A stretch of DNA of 64,000 nt from Asaia lannensis NBRC 102526 (lineage in GTDB: Bacteria; Pseudomonadota; Alphaproteobacteria; Acetobacterales; Acetobacteraceae), in contig NZ_JAMXQU010000001.1 in the NCBI RefSeq assembly GCF_024054035.1, positions 496,001 to 560,000 on the forward strand, in the 5' to 3' direction. The notes under the pieces are model-generated. The model worked only from the letters and a program-made list of their open reading frames with translations. It was not told where the DNA came from and did not search any database. Position numbers and translations under genes: made by a program. This document shows positions 17,223 through 28,425 of this stretch, piece by piece. Within the stretch, counting starts at the first letter, position 1, and every line of letters starts with the position of its first letter.

Positions 17223-18689
17223 TTGTCCTTGGTGTTGAGCCCGTTTCTTCGCTGGAGCCTTGCTGTTGCATGTCTTGTCGGAATGTCGGTTTCCACGCCG
17301 GGCCGGGCCGCAGATAACAGTGATGAGGAAACGGGATCGGAACCGAGTTACCAGATCAACGATCCCTTTCCCGACCGGCCATTGCAGCCCACCAGCGTTC
17401 CGGATTTCGGGCAGCCCAAAGCTGTTTTCTATAACCCCTTCGGACTGACCGACTGGCTGCGCCGTCATGGCATCGGGGTTCTTCTAGACAACATCAATGA
17501 ATATGCGGCAGCTGTGACGACACCCACGAAAAATGTGGGGAATTATCGCCAGGGGTCGAGCAATGCCGGGCAATATGCCCTCTCACTGAATGTGGACTGG
17601 GAGCGCATCGCTCATATCAGGGGTTTTGCAACCCATATGGTCGTGACAGGCCGTTATGGCACGCCGGCCAATCGCATGTTCGGTGACTGGCTGAACCACT
17701 CTTCCGAGATCTACGGTGGCGGTGGCAATGTGGTGGTACATCTCGTCATGGCCTATGGCGAAGAGACGCTCTATGGCGGCAAGCTCTCGATCGCTGCCGG
17801 ACGTATGGCCGAGCTGTCCGATTTCGTGGCGAGCCCGCTTTTCTGCACGTTCCAGCTCAACGCCATCTGCGGGCGTCCCCGTGCTGCGGCCGATACGGGT
17901 TACGCCTCCTCCTTTCCGGCAGGGAACTGGGGCCTGCGCGTCAGAGGGCGACCGCTGGCCCATTCCTATGTCCAGCTCGGTCTCTACATGACCGAAGAGG
18001 GCATGTTCTCCTACGCGATGAACAGAAGCGGATTCAAGTTCAACGGGGCCTATATCAACGGTGTGAGACTGCCTCTGGAACTGGGCTGGGAACCCAGATT
18101 GCATGGCTATCTGCCCGGTCATTACAAGGTGGGCGCGGCACTGACCACGACGCCGCTTTCGGATATTCATGAGGACCAGTACGGCAAGCCCTATGCACTG
18201 ACCGGACTGAGCCAGCGCCAGCATCGCGCAAGCTATAATGTCTGGGTGCTCATGGATCAGAAACTCAGGACCTATCGCAGGGACAGCACAGGCAAGAATG
18301 CAGATGCGGGTCTGACAGCACTCTGGGGATTTCTATACAACGATCCGCATGTGGCGCTGCGTCACTGGCAGGTCTATGGCGGGCTTATCAGCCGTGGCAC
18401 ATGGGCATCCCGTCCTGATGACACCATCGCGGTTGCTTTCAGCTATACGGCGATCTCACCAGGCGTGCAGCGCACCGAGGAACTGCTGCGCGCCAGAGGG
18501 GCAGTGCTGCCTTATCGGGCGACGGGCATCCAGCGCCATGCAATCGTGATGGAAGCCAATTATGGCTGGCATGCCTGGCGCGGCATTCTCATGCAGCCCA
18601 TGGTTCAGCTTTTCGTCAGGCCCAACGGGCAGGGTAACCTGAAAAACGCAGCTTTGCTCGGGTTCAAGACCCATGTGGAGTTTCTCTAG
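17223..18689 (+). CDS. oprB: OprB-type carbohydrate porin
   Basis: The 488-residue protein has a signal peptide (WSLAVACLVGMSVSTPGRA, then ADN) and the OprB pattern: FGLTDWLRRHGIGVLLDNINEYA, GRMAELSDFVASPLFCTFQLNAICG, ASSFPAGNWGLRVRGRP and many alternating beta-strands to the terminal aromatic-rich EFL. OprB porins form outer-membrane channels for sugars. The start is odd: keeping the signal peptide requires TTG at 17223, or another non-ATG start close by. The best ribosome site, GGGGGAGG at 17193-17200, is more than 20 bases upstream, inside a small hairpin loop (stem 17189-17194 with 17204-17209). The start is therefore uncertain. Confidence 0.85.
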   Translation: MSLVLSPFLRWSLAVACLVGMSVSTPGRAADNSDEETGSEPSYQINDPFPDRPLQPTSVPDFGQPKAVFYNPFGLTDWLRRHGIGVLLDNINEYAAAVTTPTKNVGNYRQGSSNAGQYALSLNVDWERIAHIRGFATHMVVTGRYGTPANRMFGDWLNHSSEIYGGGGNVVVHLVMAYGEETLYGGKLSIAAGRMAELSDFVASPLFCTFQLNAICGRPRAAADTGYASSFPAGNWGLRVRGRPLAHSYVQLGLYMTEEGMFSYAMNRSGFKFNGAYINGVRLPLELGWEPRLHGYLPGHYKVGAALTTTPLSDIHEDQYGKPYALTGLSQRQHRASYNVWVLMDQKLRTYRRDSTGKNADAGLTALWGFLYNDPHVALRHWQVYGGLISRGTWASRPDDTIAVAFSYTAISPGVQRTEELLRARGAVLPYRATGIQRHAIVMEANYGWHAWRGILMQPMVQLFVRPNGQGNLKNAALLGFKTHVEFL

Positions 18690-18710
18690 GCATACGGCAC
18701 TGTCGTATGC
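18690..18710 (+). other. Hairpin directly after the oprB stop
   Basis: A perfect seven-base stem (GCATACG/CGTATGC, seven-base loop) begins at the first base after the stop codon. There is no T-run, so it may protect the 3' end or help termination rather than act as an intrinsic terminator. Confidence 0.4.
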
Positions 18711-18836
18711 TGCGATGACGCTTGCTGCCATGGCGCGTTGGCGCGCGCAGCCCTGCGAAACCGGTATGATTTTGATCATGCATGAGGCTGCTTTTTCATG
18801 TCATGTTTCCTCACTGTGTTTCATGGAGGATGGCGC

Positions 18837-19586
18837 ATGGATGCGCAGATCGACGGGTCCCTGTTTCCGGTACTTCGCATCGCCTTGCAGCCCGGCGAGC
18901 GTCTCGTGGCAGAAACGGGAGAGCTGTCCTGGAAAAGCCCGCATGTCACGTTGCACACCAGTACATCCGGAGCAGGTCAGAGCGGGTTTCTGGGATCGGT
19001 GTCGCGCATGATCGCCGGAGGCGGGCTGTTCATGACCGAGTATCGCGCAGAGGGTGCGCCAGGTATCGTGGCTTTCGCTGCCAAGATACCGGGGCATATT
19101 ACCGAGCACGATCTCGACGGATCGCGTGCCTATCTGGTGCATCGTCATGGCTTTATCGCCGGGACCGAAGGCGTACGCCTCGACATGGCTTTCCAGCGCA
19201 AGCTGGGTGCCGGGTTGTTCGGAGGCGAAGGTTTCGTTTTGCAGCGTATCTCCGGTTATGGTCGCTTCTGGACCGAACTGGGGGGCGAGATCGTGGCCCA
19301 TGATCTTGCGCCGGGTGAGCAGATCGACGTGCATCCCGGCCATGTCGGCATGTTCGAGGAAAGCGTCCAGTTCGATATCACAACCCTGCCCGGCATACGC
19401 AACAAGCTGTTCGGGGGTGATGGCGTGTTTCTGGCCCGCCTCACCGGACCGGGTCGCATCTGGCTACAGACGCTGACCCTGTCGAACCTTGCCGGGGCTA
19501 TCGCGCCCTATCTGGGCGGAACGGAGGCAAAGGGCGCGGTAGAGGGGACACTGCTCACATCACTGGTGCGTAAGGTGCTGGACTGA
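18837..19586 (+). CDS. AIM24/TIGR00266 family protein
   Basis: This 249-residue all-beta protein belongs to the AIM24 (TIGR00266) family. It shows the typical repeats: a LQPGERLVAETGELSW start, then FGGEGFVLQRISGYGRFW and FGGDGVFLARLTGPGRIWLQTL, then a C-terminal Gly/Ala helix. The family's biochemical role in bacteria is not established; the yeast member is mitochondrial. It has no signal peptide. The ATG at 18837 was chosen because GGAGGA lies six bases upstream; an in-frame start 13 codons earlier lacks this. It is convergent with cysE, only seven bases apart. Confidence 0.88.
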   Translation: MDAQIDGSLFPVLRIALQPGERLVAETGELSWKSPHVTLHTSTSGAGQSGFLGSVSRMIAGGGLFMTEYRAEGAPGIVAFAAKIPGHITEHDLDGSRAYLVHRHGFIAGTEGVRLDMAFQRKLGAGLFGGEGFVLQRISGYGRFWTELGGEIVAHDLAPGEQIDVHPGHVGMFEESVQFDITTLPGIRNKLFGGDGVFLARLTGPGRIWLQTLTLSNLAGAIAPYLGGTEAKGAVEGTLLTSLVRKVLD

Positions 19587-19593
19587 GACACTC

Positions 19594-20420
19594 TCAGATC
19601 ACGTAATCGACCGGGGGCAGACGCTGGTCCATGCCGAGTGCAGGCATATTGGTGTGGCGCGTGCCTATGCGGCGGGCCGGATTGCCGACCACCGTGGTAT
19701 AGGGCGGCACGCTTTCGAGCACGACCGAGCCGGCTCCGATCTTGGCGCCCTCGCCGAGTTCGATATTGCCGAGCACGATCGCTCCGGCCCCCACAAGCAC
19801 GCCCCGCCTGACCTTGGGGTGACGATCGCCTGTTTCCTTGCCTGTACCGCCAAGAGTCACGCCTTGCAGAAGCGAGACGTCGTCTTCGACGATGCAGGTT
19901 TCGCCGATGACGATACCCGCGCCGTGATCGAAGACGAGGCGCCGACCCAGGCGGGCCGCGGGATGGATATCGAGACCGAAACGCTCGCTCACCAGACTCT
20001 GCAGATGGCGTGCCAGATGCTGGCGGTCATGCTGCCAGAGCCAGTGCGCTATACGATAGGCCTGTATGGCGTGATACCCTTTGAAGAACAGAAAGGGCGT
20101 CACGTAATCCGGGCAGGCGGCATCGCGCTCGAAAATGGCGATCATGTCCTCTGCGGCGGCCTCGGCAATCTCGGGTCGCTCGGCAAGCGCAGAGGTGACG
20201 AGTGCGGACAGAACCGGAGCAGAAAGTGCGCGATCGGCCAGCTTCGTTCCCAGAAGAGCCGCCAGCGCCCCCTGAAAATTGCGATGATCGCTGATGCCTG
20301 TGGCAAAGACACCCTGAATCAGGACATCGCAGCAGACATCGCTCTGCTTGAGCATTTCCTGCCAGACGACCCCGAGATCGGGAGGGGGCGGAATGGCAGA
20401 TGACAGATCGGGGGTTTCGC

Positions 20421-20424
<4 letters not shown>
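19594..20424 (-). CDS. cysE: Serine O-acetyltransferase
   Basis: CysE acetylates serine with acetyl-CoA, the first step of cysteine synthesis. The 276-residue protein has the N-terminal helical SATase domain (DPEF-like part: DYVTPFLFFKGYHAIQAYRIAHWLW). The left-handed beta-helix follows with HPAARLGRRLVFDHGAGIVIGE, VSLLQGVTLGGTGKETGDRHP and IGAGSVVLESVPPYTTVVGNPAR. The catalytic His of the DHG motif is present. It overlaps the upstream ubiH-like gene by four bases (ATGA), so the two should be co-translated. The pairing with a flavin monooxygenase is not obviously metabolic. Confidence 0.93.
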
Positions 20425-23490
<3,066 letters not shown>

Positions 23491-23522
23491 TCCGCTGGTA
23501 TCCACATAACGGGGAAATACCC

Positions 23523-24026
23523 ATGGCACTGAAACTCTCTCATGGCCGCGCTTGGATGGCCGGTCTTCTGCTCGGCGGCGTGGCGCTTGCCAGTTCTTCC
23601 GCTCAGGCCCTGACGGCCAAGGAATGCCATGCGAAGTTTCAGGCTGCCGAAAAGGCGGGTACGCTGAACGGTCAGAAATACAAGGAATTCAAGGCGGCTC
23701 AATGCGGCGATGTTTCCACAACGACCGCACAGCAGGCCATGCCCGCTCAGGAAAAAGAGGCCGCTACCGACAGGAAAGTGACGACCGAAGCCCCTGCTTC
23801 GCCCGGTGCCGGGATTGCTTCGAAGCCCTCTACGACGGCTTCGGGTAATGTGGTCTTCCCTACGAGCGTCTCTACCGCCTACGCCAAGCTCTCGCCAGGC
23901 AAAGCGCGCATGAAAACCTGTCTCGATCAGTATCATGCCAACCAGCAGTCGGGTGGTAATGGCGACCTGAAATGGATCCAGAAGGGCGGCGGGTATTACT
24001 CCCAGTGTAACGCCAAGCTAAAGTAA
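23523..24026 (+). CDS. Secreted protein with two Cys-paired repeats, unknown function
   Basis: The 167-residue protein has a clear signal peptide (cleavage after SAQA). Two related modules follow: TAKECHAKFQAAEKAGTLNG with KEFKAAQC near the N-terminus, and MKTCLDQYHANQQSGG with GGYYSQCNAKLK at the C-terminus. They are joined by a Thr/Ala/Pro-rich linker of about 60 residues. Each module holds two cysteines 20-30 residues apart, suggesting one disulfide each. The modules resemble PsiF-like small periplasmic repeats, but I would not name the family. It follows amtB by 32 bases and ends in a terminator, so it is probably in the same transcript and may be induced under nitrogen limitation. Confidence 0.7.
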   Translation: MALKLSHGRAWMAGLLLGGVALASSSAQALTAKECHAKFQAAEKAGTLNGQKYKEFKAAQCGDVSTTTAQQAMPAQEKEAATDRKVTTEAPASPGAGIASKPSTTASGNVVFPTSVSTAYAKLSPGKARMKTCLDQYHANQQSGGNGDLKWIQKGGGYYSQCNAKLK

Positions 24027-24052
24027 ACAGCTTATCCTAAAACGTCTCTACG

Positions 24053-24086
24053 GCCGCCTGTCGCAAGATCGGGCGGCTTTCTTGTT
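24053..24086 (+). terminator. Rho-independent terminator of the glnK-amtB operon
   Basis: The stem GCCGCC/GGCGGC (24053-24058 with 24072-24077) is followed by TTTCTTGTTT. It lies 27 bases after the stop of the secreted protein gene. Confidence 0.75.
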
Positions 24087-24248
24087 TATTGGCACTGATA
24101 CGTATTGGTATATCTGCGTGCGATCGCGCGCTTTCCCGGAAGCGGTAAGGCCATGATATATAGAGCATGCCAGTGACTGCGCGTTCATGCGTGGAAATTG
24201 GCTTGCGTGTTCGTGGAGTGGAATCAGGACTGTGAGGGGAGGGGAAAC

Positions 24249-24296
24249 TATCTGGCATCCGGATGGGTCGGATATCTGGCATCCGGATGGGTCGGA
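24249..24296. repeat. Two exact tandem copies of a 24-base unit
   Basis: A 24-base unit starting TATCTGGCATCCGGATGGG occurs twice head to tail (24249-24272 and 24273-24296), and a third copy begins with TAT. Each unit contains the palindrome ATCCGGAT. It lies in the gene-free stretch 24087-24459, where I see no coding sequence or other assignable site. Confidence 0.8.
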
Positions 24297-24459
24297 TATA
24301 GGGAGCCAGATCTGTTTTCCCGCGACTTGCGGCGTACTGGCCGATGCGCAACGCGTTTGACCTGTACCGTTATGCGTGACGAAACAGCTCAGTGCGTGAA
24401 GCGTATCGGCAAAAGCCAAAGCCGCGTTCCGTCGCTTTCAGGATATGCAGCATTGCAAG

Positions 24460-24494
24460 AAAATCCCCGGACCAAGGAAATACGGTCCGGAGGA
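24460..24494 (-). terminator. Rho-independent terminator of the nucleoside-hydrolase-like gene
   Basis: On the minus strand a GC-rich stem (24484-24490 pairing with 24467-24473, extended by flanking bases) is followed by TTTTCTTGC. It lies about 20 bases past the stop of the gene at 24512-25684. Confidence 0.75.
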
Positions 24495-24511
24495 TCGTTT
24501 GAGCGCGATTG

Positions 24512-25684
24512 TCAGGGCAGGGGTCTGCCGCTGAGGGGGTTCTGGGGGGCTGCCACGAGTCGGTCCATCAGATCCTCAAAACGGGGAATGTCTATCTTCT
24601 GCACCACGACTGTTTTCCCCTCGCCCAGTCCGGGCTGATAGCCTGGCGACCAGGAAATGATATCGCCGTAGGATGGCCCGAACTGGCTGTTCACATCCAC
24701 ATAGAGATCGGCCTTCTGCGTGATGAGGCTCGGATCGAGCCATACGGCTGCGGCAATCTCATCCCACAGAGGAAAGCCCGGTTCGCGCGTTTTCAGCGAT
24801 CGGGCGACGGGGGTGCCTGAACGCGAGAGACGTTTCAGCAATTCGGGCGTCAGTTCGGTATCGGTGGAGGGGTCGACCGGGATCATGGTGATTTTGGCCC
24901 AGGGCGCGCGCAGCGCGATGCTGGCCCCTTCGGGGTCGAAGCGTATGTTGAACTCCCGACGCGGCGTGTTGAGAAATTCCCGTGCAAACTGGTGCGCTAC
25001 TTCATCCGGTCGTGTCTGGCGTGGGTTCAGGCTGCCGCCCATATAGACCAGCTCTTTCGCCAGAGAGGCGAATTCGGGGTCGAGGCGCTGCGCCAGAGCA
25101 AAGTTGGTCAGCGGGCCTGTGGCGATGATCGAGACCTGATGCGGATAGCGATGCACCATATCGATCATGAAATCGGCCGCGCGTTCATGCTGTGCCTTGA
25201 TCGTCGGATTGCCCTGGGGCAGGTCGGGCACGACATCGGGGCCATGGTAAGGTGGGAGTTTTTGCAGGGTTGGCTCCACCCAGTGCTTCATCCACACCCC
25301 TTTCCATACCAGCTTGCCATAAAGAGCTTCCCAGCGTTCGGTCTGGGCTTCCGTATTGACCAGCGGGTATGTCGCCCCCGTATAGACGGGCAAATCCGGA
25401 CGCCCTGCAATCTCGACGCCACGCAAGGCATCGGCAGTGGCCTCTTTTGCCCAGGCATCGCCTGTCACGGTGGTGACACCGAGAACCTGCACATCGGGGG
25501 CCTTGATCACTATCCATTGCGCAAGGGCAAAGCCGTCGTCATCGAGAATGACCTTGCGTGGCTCCGCATGGGCGAGCGCGGTGCAGGCGAACAGCGCTGT
25601 CGTGACGGCAGCCAGCCTCATCGATTTGGCGGAACGTCGTCTGGCCGGTTTCAGGCATGATGGAAAGAACGCATAAAGGGACAT
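24512..25684 (-). CDS. Secreted nucleoside hydrolase homologue with altered active site
   Basis: The protein of about 390 residues has an N-terminal signal (MRLAAVTTALFACTALAHA) and the inosine-uridine hydrolase fold: ILDDDGFALAQW, VLGVTTVTGD, SIIATGPLTNFALA, FNIRFDPEGASIAL and LWDEIAAAVWLDPSLI. Family enzymes release bases from ribonucleosides using a calcium held by an N-terminal D-x-D-x-x-x-D-D motif and a later HD pair. Here the first motif keeps only its first half, and HD is WD, so the catalytic His is missing. It may be a subfamily with another substrate or a non-catalytic binder. The start is uncertain: 25684 and 25621 are both possible, and the second gives a cleaner signal peptide. 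It appears to be transcribed alone, with its own terminator. Confidence 0.8.
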   Translation of the reverse strand: MSLYAFFPSCLKPARRRSAKSMRLAAVTTALFACTALAHAEPRKVILDDDGFALAQWIVIKAPDVQVLGVTTVTGDAWAKEATADALRGVEIAGRPDLPVYTGATYPLVNTEAQTERWEALYGKLVWKGVWMKHWVEPTLQKLPPYHGPDVVPDLPQGNPTIKAQHERAADFMIDMVHRYPHQVSIIATGPLTNFALAQRLDPEFASLAKELVYMGGSLNPRQTRPDEVAHQFAREFLNTPRREFNIRFDPEGASIALRAPWAKITMIPVDPSTDTELTPELLKRLSRSGTPVARSLKTREPGFPLWDEIAAAVWLDPSLITQKADLYVDVNSQFGPSYGDIISWSPGYQPGLGEGKTVVVQKIDIPRFEDLMDRLVAAPQNPLSGRPLP

Positions 25685-25723
25685 GGATCGGAGACTTTCA
25701 CGGGTTGGGGCTCGACAGGGCAC

Positions 25724-26240
25724 GGTGGAAGCGCTGAGTCGTTCGGGCTCCAGTCGCCTTCATGGTGCAATGGCAGAAAAACCCTTGTGGTTTTCGGTGC
25801 CAGTGTGAAGCGCCCAATGGTACGCGACAATCCGTCAAAGCAGGGCGGAGGCTGACAAAACAGCGAGAAGGTCACACTGCTGGGTACAGCACCCTGACGG
25901 TACGTGGCGCTTCTCGCTTCAAAGCGTTCGAGCCTGTGACGGCCTGATGAAGACGGGATCGGTCTCAGGTCATGACGTGCGTGTTGCACAGATATCGGTC
26001 AGGCGTCGTCAGGCCTGCATCCGACTGGAAAGCCGGGCTGGCTGTATTGTCTGTCTCTGGATGAGGATATGCGAGCGACTGATCGTTGTGTGGCCATTCC
26101 TATCGGGAGGGGCGGCACTATAGATGCGGGCTTGTGCCGATAGCTATAATGGAACGAAGGTGACGATAAGGCCGGGAGAGCATGAGCCTCGATTGGCTGC
26201 GTCGGTCGCATCGGGATCGGATTTTCGGGAAAAGGTGACC
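25724..26240. other. Gene-free spacer upstream of the nucleoside-hydrolase-like gene
   Basis: About 500 bases between the nucleoside-hydrolase-like gene and tRNA-Tyr contain only short frames without ribosome sites or recognisable products. It must hold the promoter of the former gene and the 3' end of the tRNA transcript, but I could not assign sites. Confidence 0.5.
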
Positions 26241-26326
26241 TGGTGGAGAGAGTTGGATTCGAACCAACGTAGGCGTACACCAGCGGATTTACAGTCCGCC
26301 CCCTTTAGCCACTCGGGCATCTCTCC
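26241..26326 (-). tRNA. tRNA-Tyr (anticodon GTA)
   Basis: The 86-base minus-strand gene folds as a class II tRNA. It has a seven-base acceptor stem GGAGAGA/TCTCTCC, anticodon stem GCGGA/TCCGC with loop CTGTAAA (anticodon GTA), a long variable arm, and T arm GTTGGTTCGAATCCAAC. The CCA end is encoded (26241-26243). The T-loop and acceptor sequences also generate a false protein frame on the minus strand, which is a common misannotation. Confidence 0.97.
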
Positions 26327-26338
26327 GGGTCGGGACGG

Positions 26339-26367
26339 GGAATATGGCGGATCAGGTTTGGTGTCAA
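26339..26367 (-). promoter_or_regulatory. Promoter of tRNA-Tyr
   Basis: On the minus strand TTGACA (26362-26367), 17 bases and TATTCC (26339-26344) form a good sigma-70 promoter, ending 12 bases before the tRNA 5' end. Confidence 0.55.
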
Positions 26368-26421
26368 CGGGCATTCTTCATTTTTGTTGCATGAGAGGCC
26401 GGTTGCTTTCATAGAGCGCTC

Positions 26422-27258
26422 ATGTCCAGACGTCCCTCCCGCTCTTCAGCTTCATCTTCTTCTCCAGCCCAGGAAGGCCGCACGCTAGGCAAGCGTAACG
26501 CCGAAGGGCATTCAGGCGGGGGGCGTTCAGGTGGAGGGCGCTCCACAGCGTCCGGCTACTGGATGTATGGGCTTCATGCGGTCGAGGCCGCTCTGCGCAA
26601 TGCCGACCGGCAGGTGCACGAGCTTCTCGCGACGCGTGAGGCGCTTTCTGCACTCGAAGCCCGTCAGGTTCCCACCCGGATTTCACCCAATGTGGTCGAG
26701 CGTCAGCGTCTCGATCACCTGTGCGAGCGCGATGCCGTGCATCAGGGGATCTGCCTGCGTGTCGAACCCCTGACGCCTCCTTTCCTCGACGAGGTTCTCG
26801 ATCGGCGCGAAGGCCCATTGCTGATTCTCGATCAGGTCACCGATCCACGCAATATCGGTGCCATCCTGCGTTCGGCCGCCGCATTCGGGGCTGCGGCTCT
26901 CGTGGTTCAGGACCGCAATACACCTCAGGAAGGCGGTGCTCTGGCAAAGGCGGCATCGGGGGCGCTCGATGCCGTGCCCATTCTGCGCGAGGTCAATCTG
27001 TCGCGTATCATTGCCCAGTTGCAGAATGCAGGACTTTGGACTGTCGGGCTCGATGCAGGTGGCTCCGTGCTGAATGGCCCGTCCTATACCGGTCGTCGCG
27101 TGGCGCTTGTGCTTGGCGCAGAGGGCGCAGGGCTGCGACGTCTTACGCGCGAAAGCTGTGACGAGATCGCAAGCGTCTATATGCCCGGAGACATGGAAAG
27201 TCTGAACGTCTCCAACGCAGCTGCCGTCGCCCTTTACGAACTGGTCCGCCCGGCCTGA
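26422..27258 (+). CDS. rlmB: 23S rRNA 2'-O-ribose methyltransferase, TrmH/SpoU family
   Basis: RlmB methylates G2251 of 23S rRNA in E. coli. The 278-residue protein has a low-complexity Ser/Gly/Arg-rich start (about 45 residues), an N-terminal substrate-binding domain (YGLHAVEAALRN...), and the knotted SPOUT domain. The SPOUT motifs are LDQVTDPRNIGAILRSAAAF, LVLGAEGAGLRRLTRE and YMPGDMESLNVSNAAAVALYE. The three motifs hold the conserved Asn/Arg, Glu and Ser/Asn of the family. The exact rRNA position is assigned by similarity to RlmB and could differ. It is divergent from tRNA-Tyr. Confidence 0.88.
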   Translation: MSRRPSRSSASSSSPAQEGRTLGKRNAEGHSGGGRSGGGRSTASGYWMYGLHAVEAALRNADRQVHELLATREALSALEARQVPTRISPNVVERQRLDHLCERDAVHQGICLRVEPLTPPFLDEVLDRREGPLLILDQVTDPRNIGAILRSAAAFGAAALVVQDRNTPQEGGALAKAASGALDAVPILREVNLSRIIAQLQNAGLWTVGLDAGGSVLNGPSYTGRRVALVLGAEGAGLRRLTRESCDEIASVYMPGDMESLNVSNAAAVALYELVRPA

Positions 27259-27398
27259 ATCCGGGTTCGGCGCCACTCTTCGCGTCTGTAGGGTATATAG
27301 GGTACGCGGCAAGACGCTGTCTGTTGTCGCGTTTGCGATGGCGTCCCATGTCTTGTCATGCATCTGTATTCGTCATGCATCGCAGCAAGGGACCTGTC

Positions 27399-28397
27399 AT
27401 GAAAGCAGTCGGCTATACGGCACCGGGCGCGCCCGACATTTTGCAGGATATCATGCTCCCCGATCCGGCATCGCCGACGGGGCGTGATCTTCTGGTCTCC
27501 GTCAAGGCGGTTTCGATCAATCCGGTCGATACGAAAATCCGCCAGCGCGCCGGTGCACTTGAGGGTGAGCACTGGCGTGTGCTCGGCTGGGATGCCGCGG
27601 GGATTGTCGAGGCAACAGGGCCGGAAGTGACGTTCTTCCGCCCCGGCGATCATGTATTCTATGCCGGAGCGTTGATGCGTCAGGGGAGCAATGCTGAAAA
27701 GCAGCTCGTCGATGAGCGACTTGTCGGGGTCATGCCGGCCAGGCTCGATTGGGGGCAGGCGGCTTCTCTGCCGCTCACGAGCGTGACGGCGTGGGAAATG
27801 CTGTTCGATCGCATGGCGATCACAGCCCGGACACAGGGTGTCCTTCTGGTTGTCGGTGGGGCAGGCGGTGTCGGTTCGATCCTGATCCAGCTTGCCCGCA
27901 AGCTGACCGGGTTGACCGTGATTGCCACGGCTTCACGCCCGCAGACGCAGGAATGGGTGAAGACCATGGGCGCCCATCATGTCGTCGATCATCGGGGCGA
28001 TATGGCCAGCCAGATACGCGCGCTCGGTTTCGATCACGTGACCCATATCGCAGCCCTGACCGCAAGCGACATCCATCAGCCATTCTACGAGAAAATCCTC
28101 GCACCTCAGGGGCATCTCAGCCTTATCGACGATCCGGCACAATTCGATATCACCGGCTTCAAACGCAAGAGCGCTACGGTCTCCTGGGAATTCATGTTTA
28201 CCCGCTCGCTTTTCGCCACACCCGATCAGGTCAGGCAGCATGAGATAATCGATCGGGTTTCCGCTCTCGTTCAGGACGGTACGCTCGTCCCGACCGAACA
28301 CGATCGGGTGCAGGGGCTGAGCGCCAGCACAGTGAGTGCGCTCCATCGTGAAAGCGAAAGCGGCCGTTCCATAGGAAAAACCGTTCTGGTTTTCTGA
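27399..28397 (+). CDS. Zinc-type alcohol dehydrogenase-like oxidoreductase
   Basis: The 332-residue medium-chain dehydrogenase/reductase starts MKAVGYTAPGAPDILQDI. It has INPVDTKIR, GWDAAGIVEA, LPLTSVTAWEMLFDR and the NADPH fold LLVVGGAGGVGSILIQLAR. The pattern matches the quinone-oxidoreductase-like branch (the alcohol dehydrogenase family 1 group), which lacks the zinc ligands of classical alcohol dehydrogenases. It probably reduces a quinone or enone with NADPH; the substrate is unknown. ATG at 27399 has AAGGGA upstream and starts at the family's usual first residue; the frame extends further upstream without support. It is convergent with the sulfotransferase gene. Confidence 0.85.
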   Translation: MKAVGYTAPGAPDILQDIMLPDPASPTGRDLLVSVKAVSINPVDTKIRQRAGALEGEHWRVLGWDAAGIVEATGPEVTFFRPGDHVFYAGALMRQGSNAEKQLVDERLVGVMPARLDWGQAASLPLTSVTAWEMLFDRMAITARTQGVLLVVGGAGGVGSILIQLARKLTGLTVIATASRPQTQEWVKTMGAHHVVDHRGDMASQIRALGFDHVTHIAALTASDIHQPFYEKILAPQGHLSLIDDPAQFDITGFKRKSATVSWEFMFTRSLFATPDQVRQHEIIDRVSALVQDGTLVPTEHDRVQGLSASTVSALHRESESGRSIGKTVLVF

Positions 28398-28425
28398 AAT
28401 TCCGTATTGGCAGAATGGAGCAGGT

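Noticed and set aside
26144-26374. Minus-strand frame GEMPEWLKGADCKSAGVR... of 76 residues
   Set aside because: It is the translation of the tRNA-Tyr gene, a well-known false protein.
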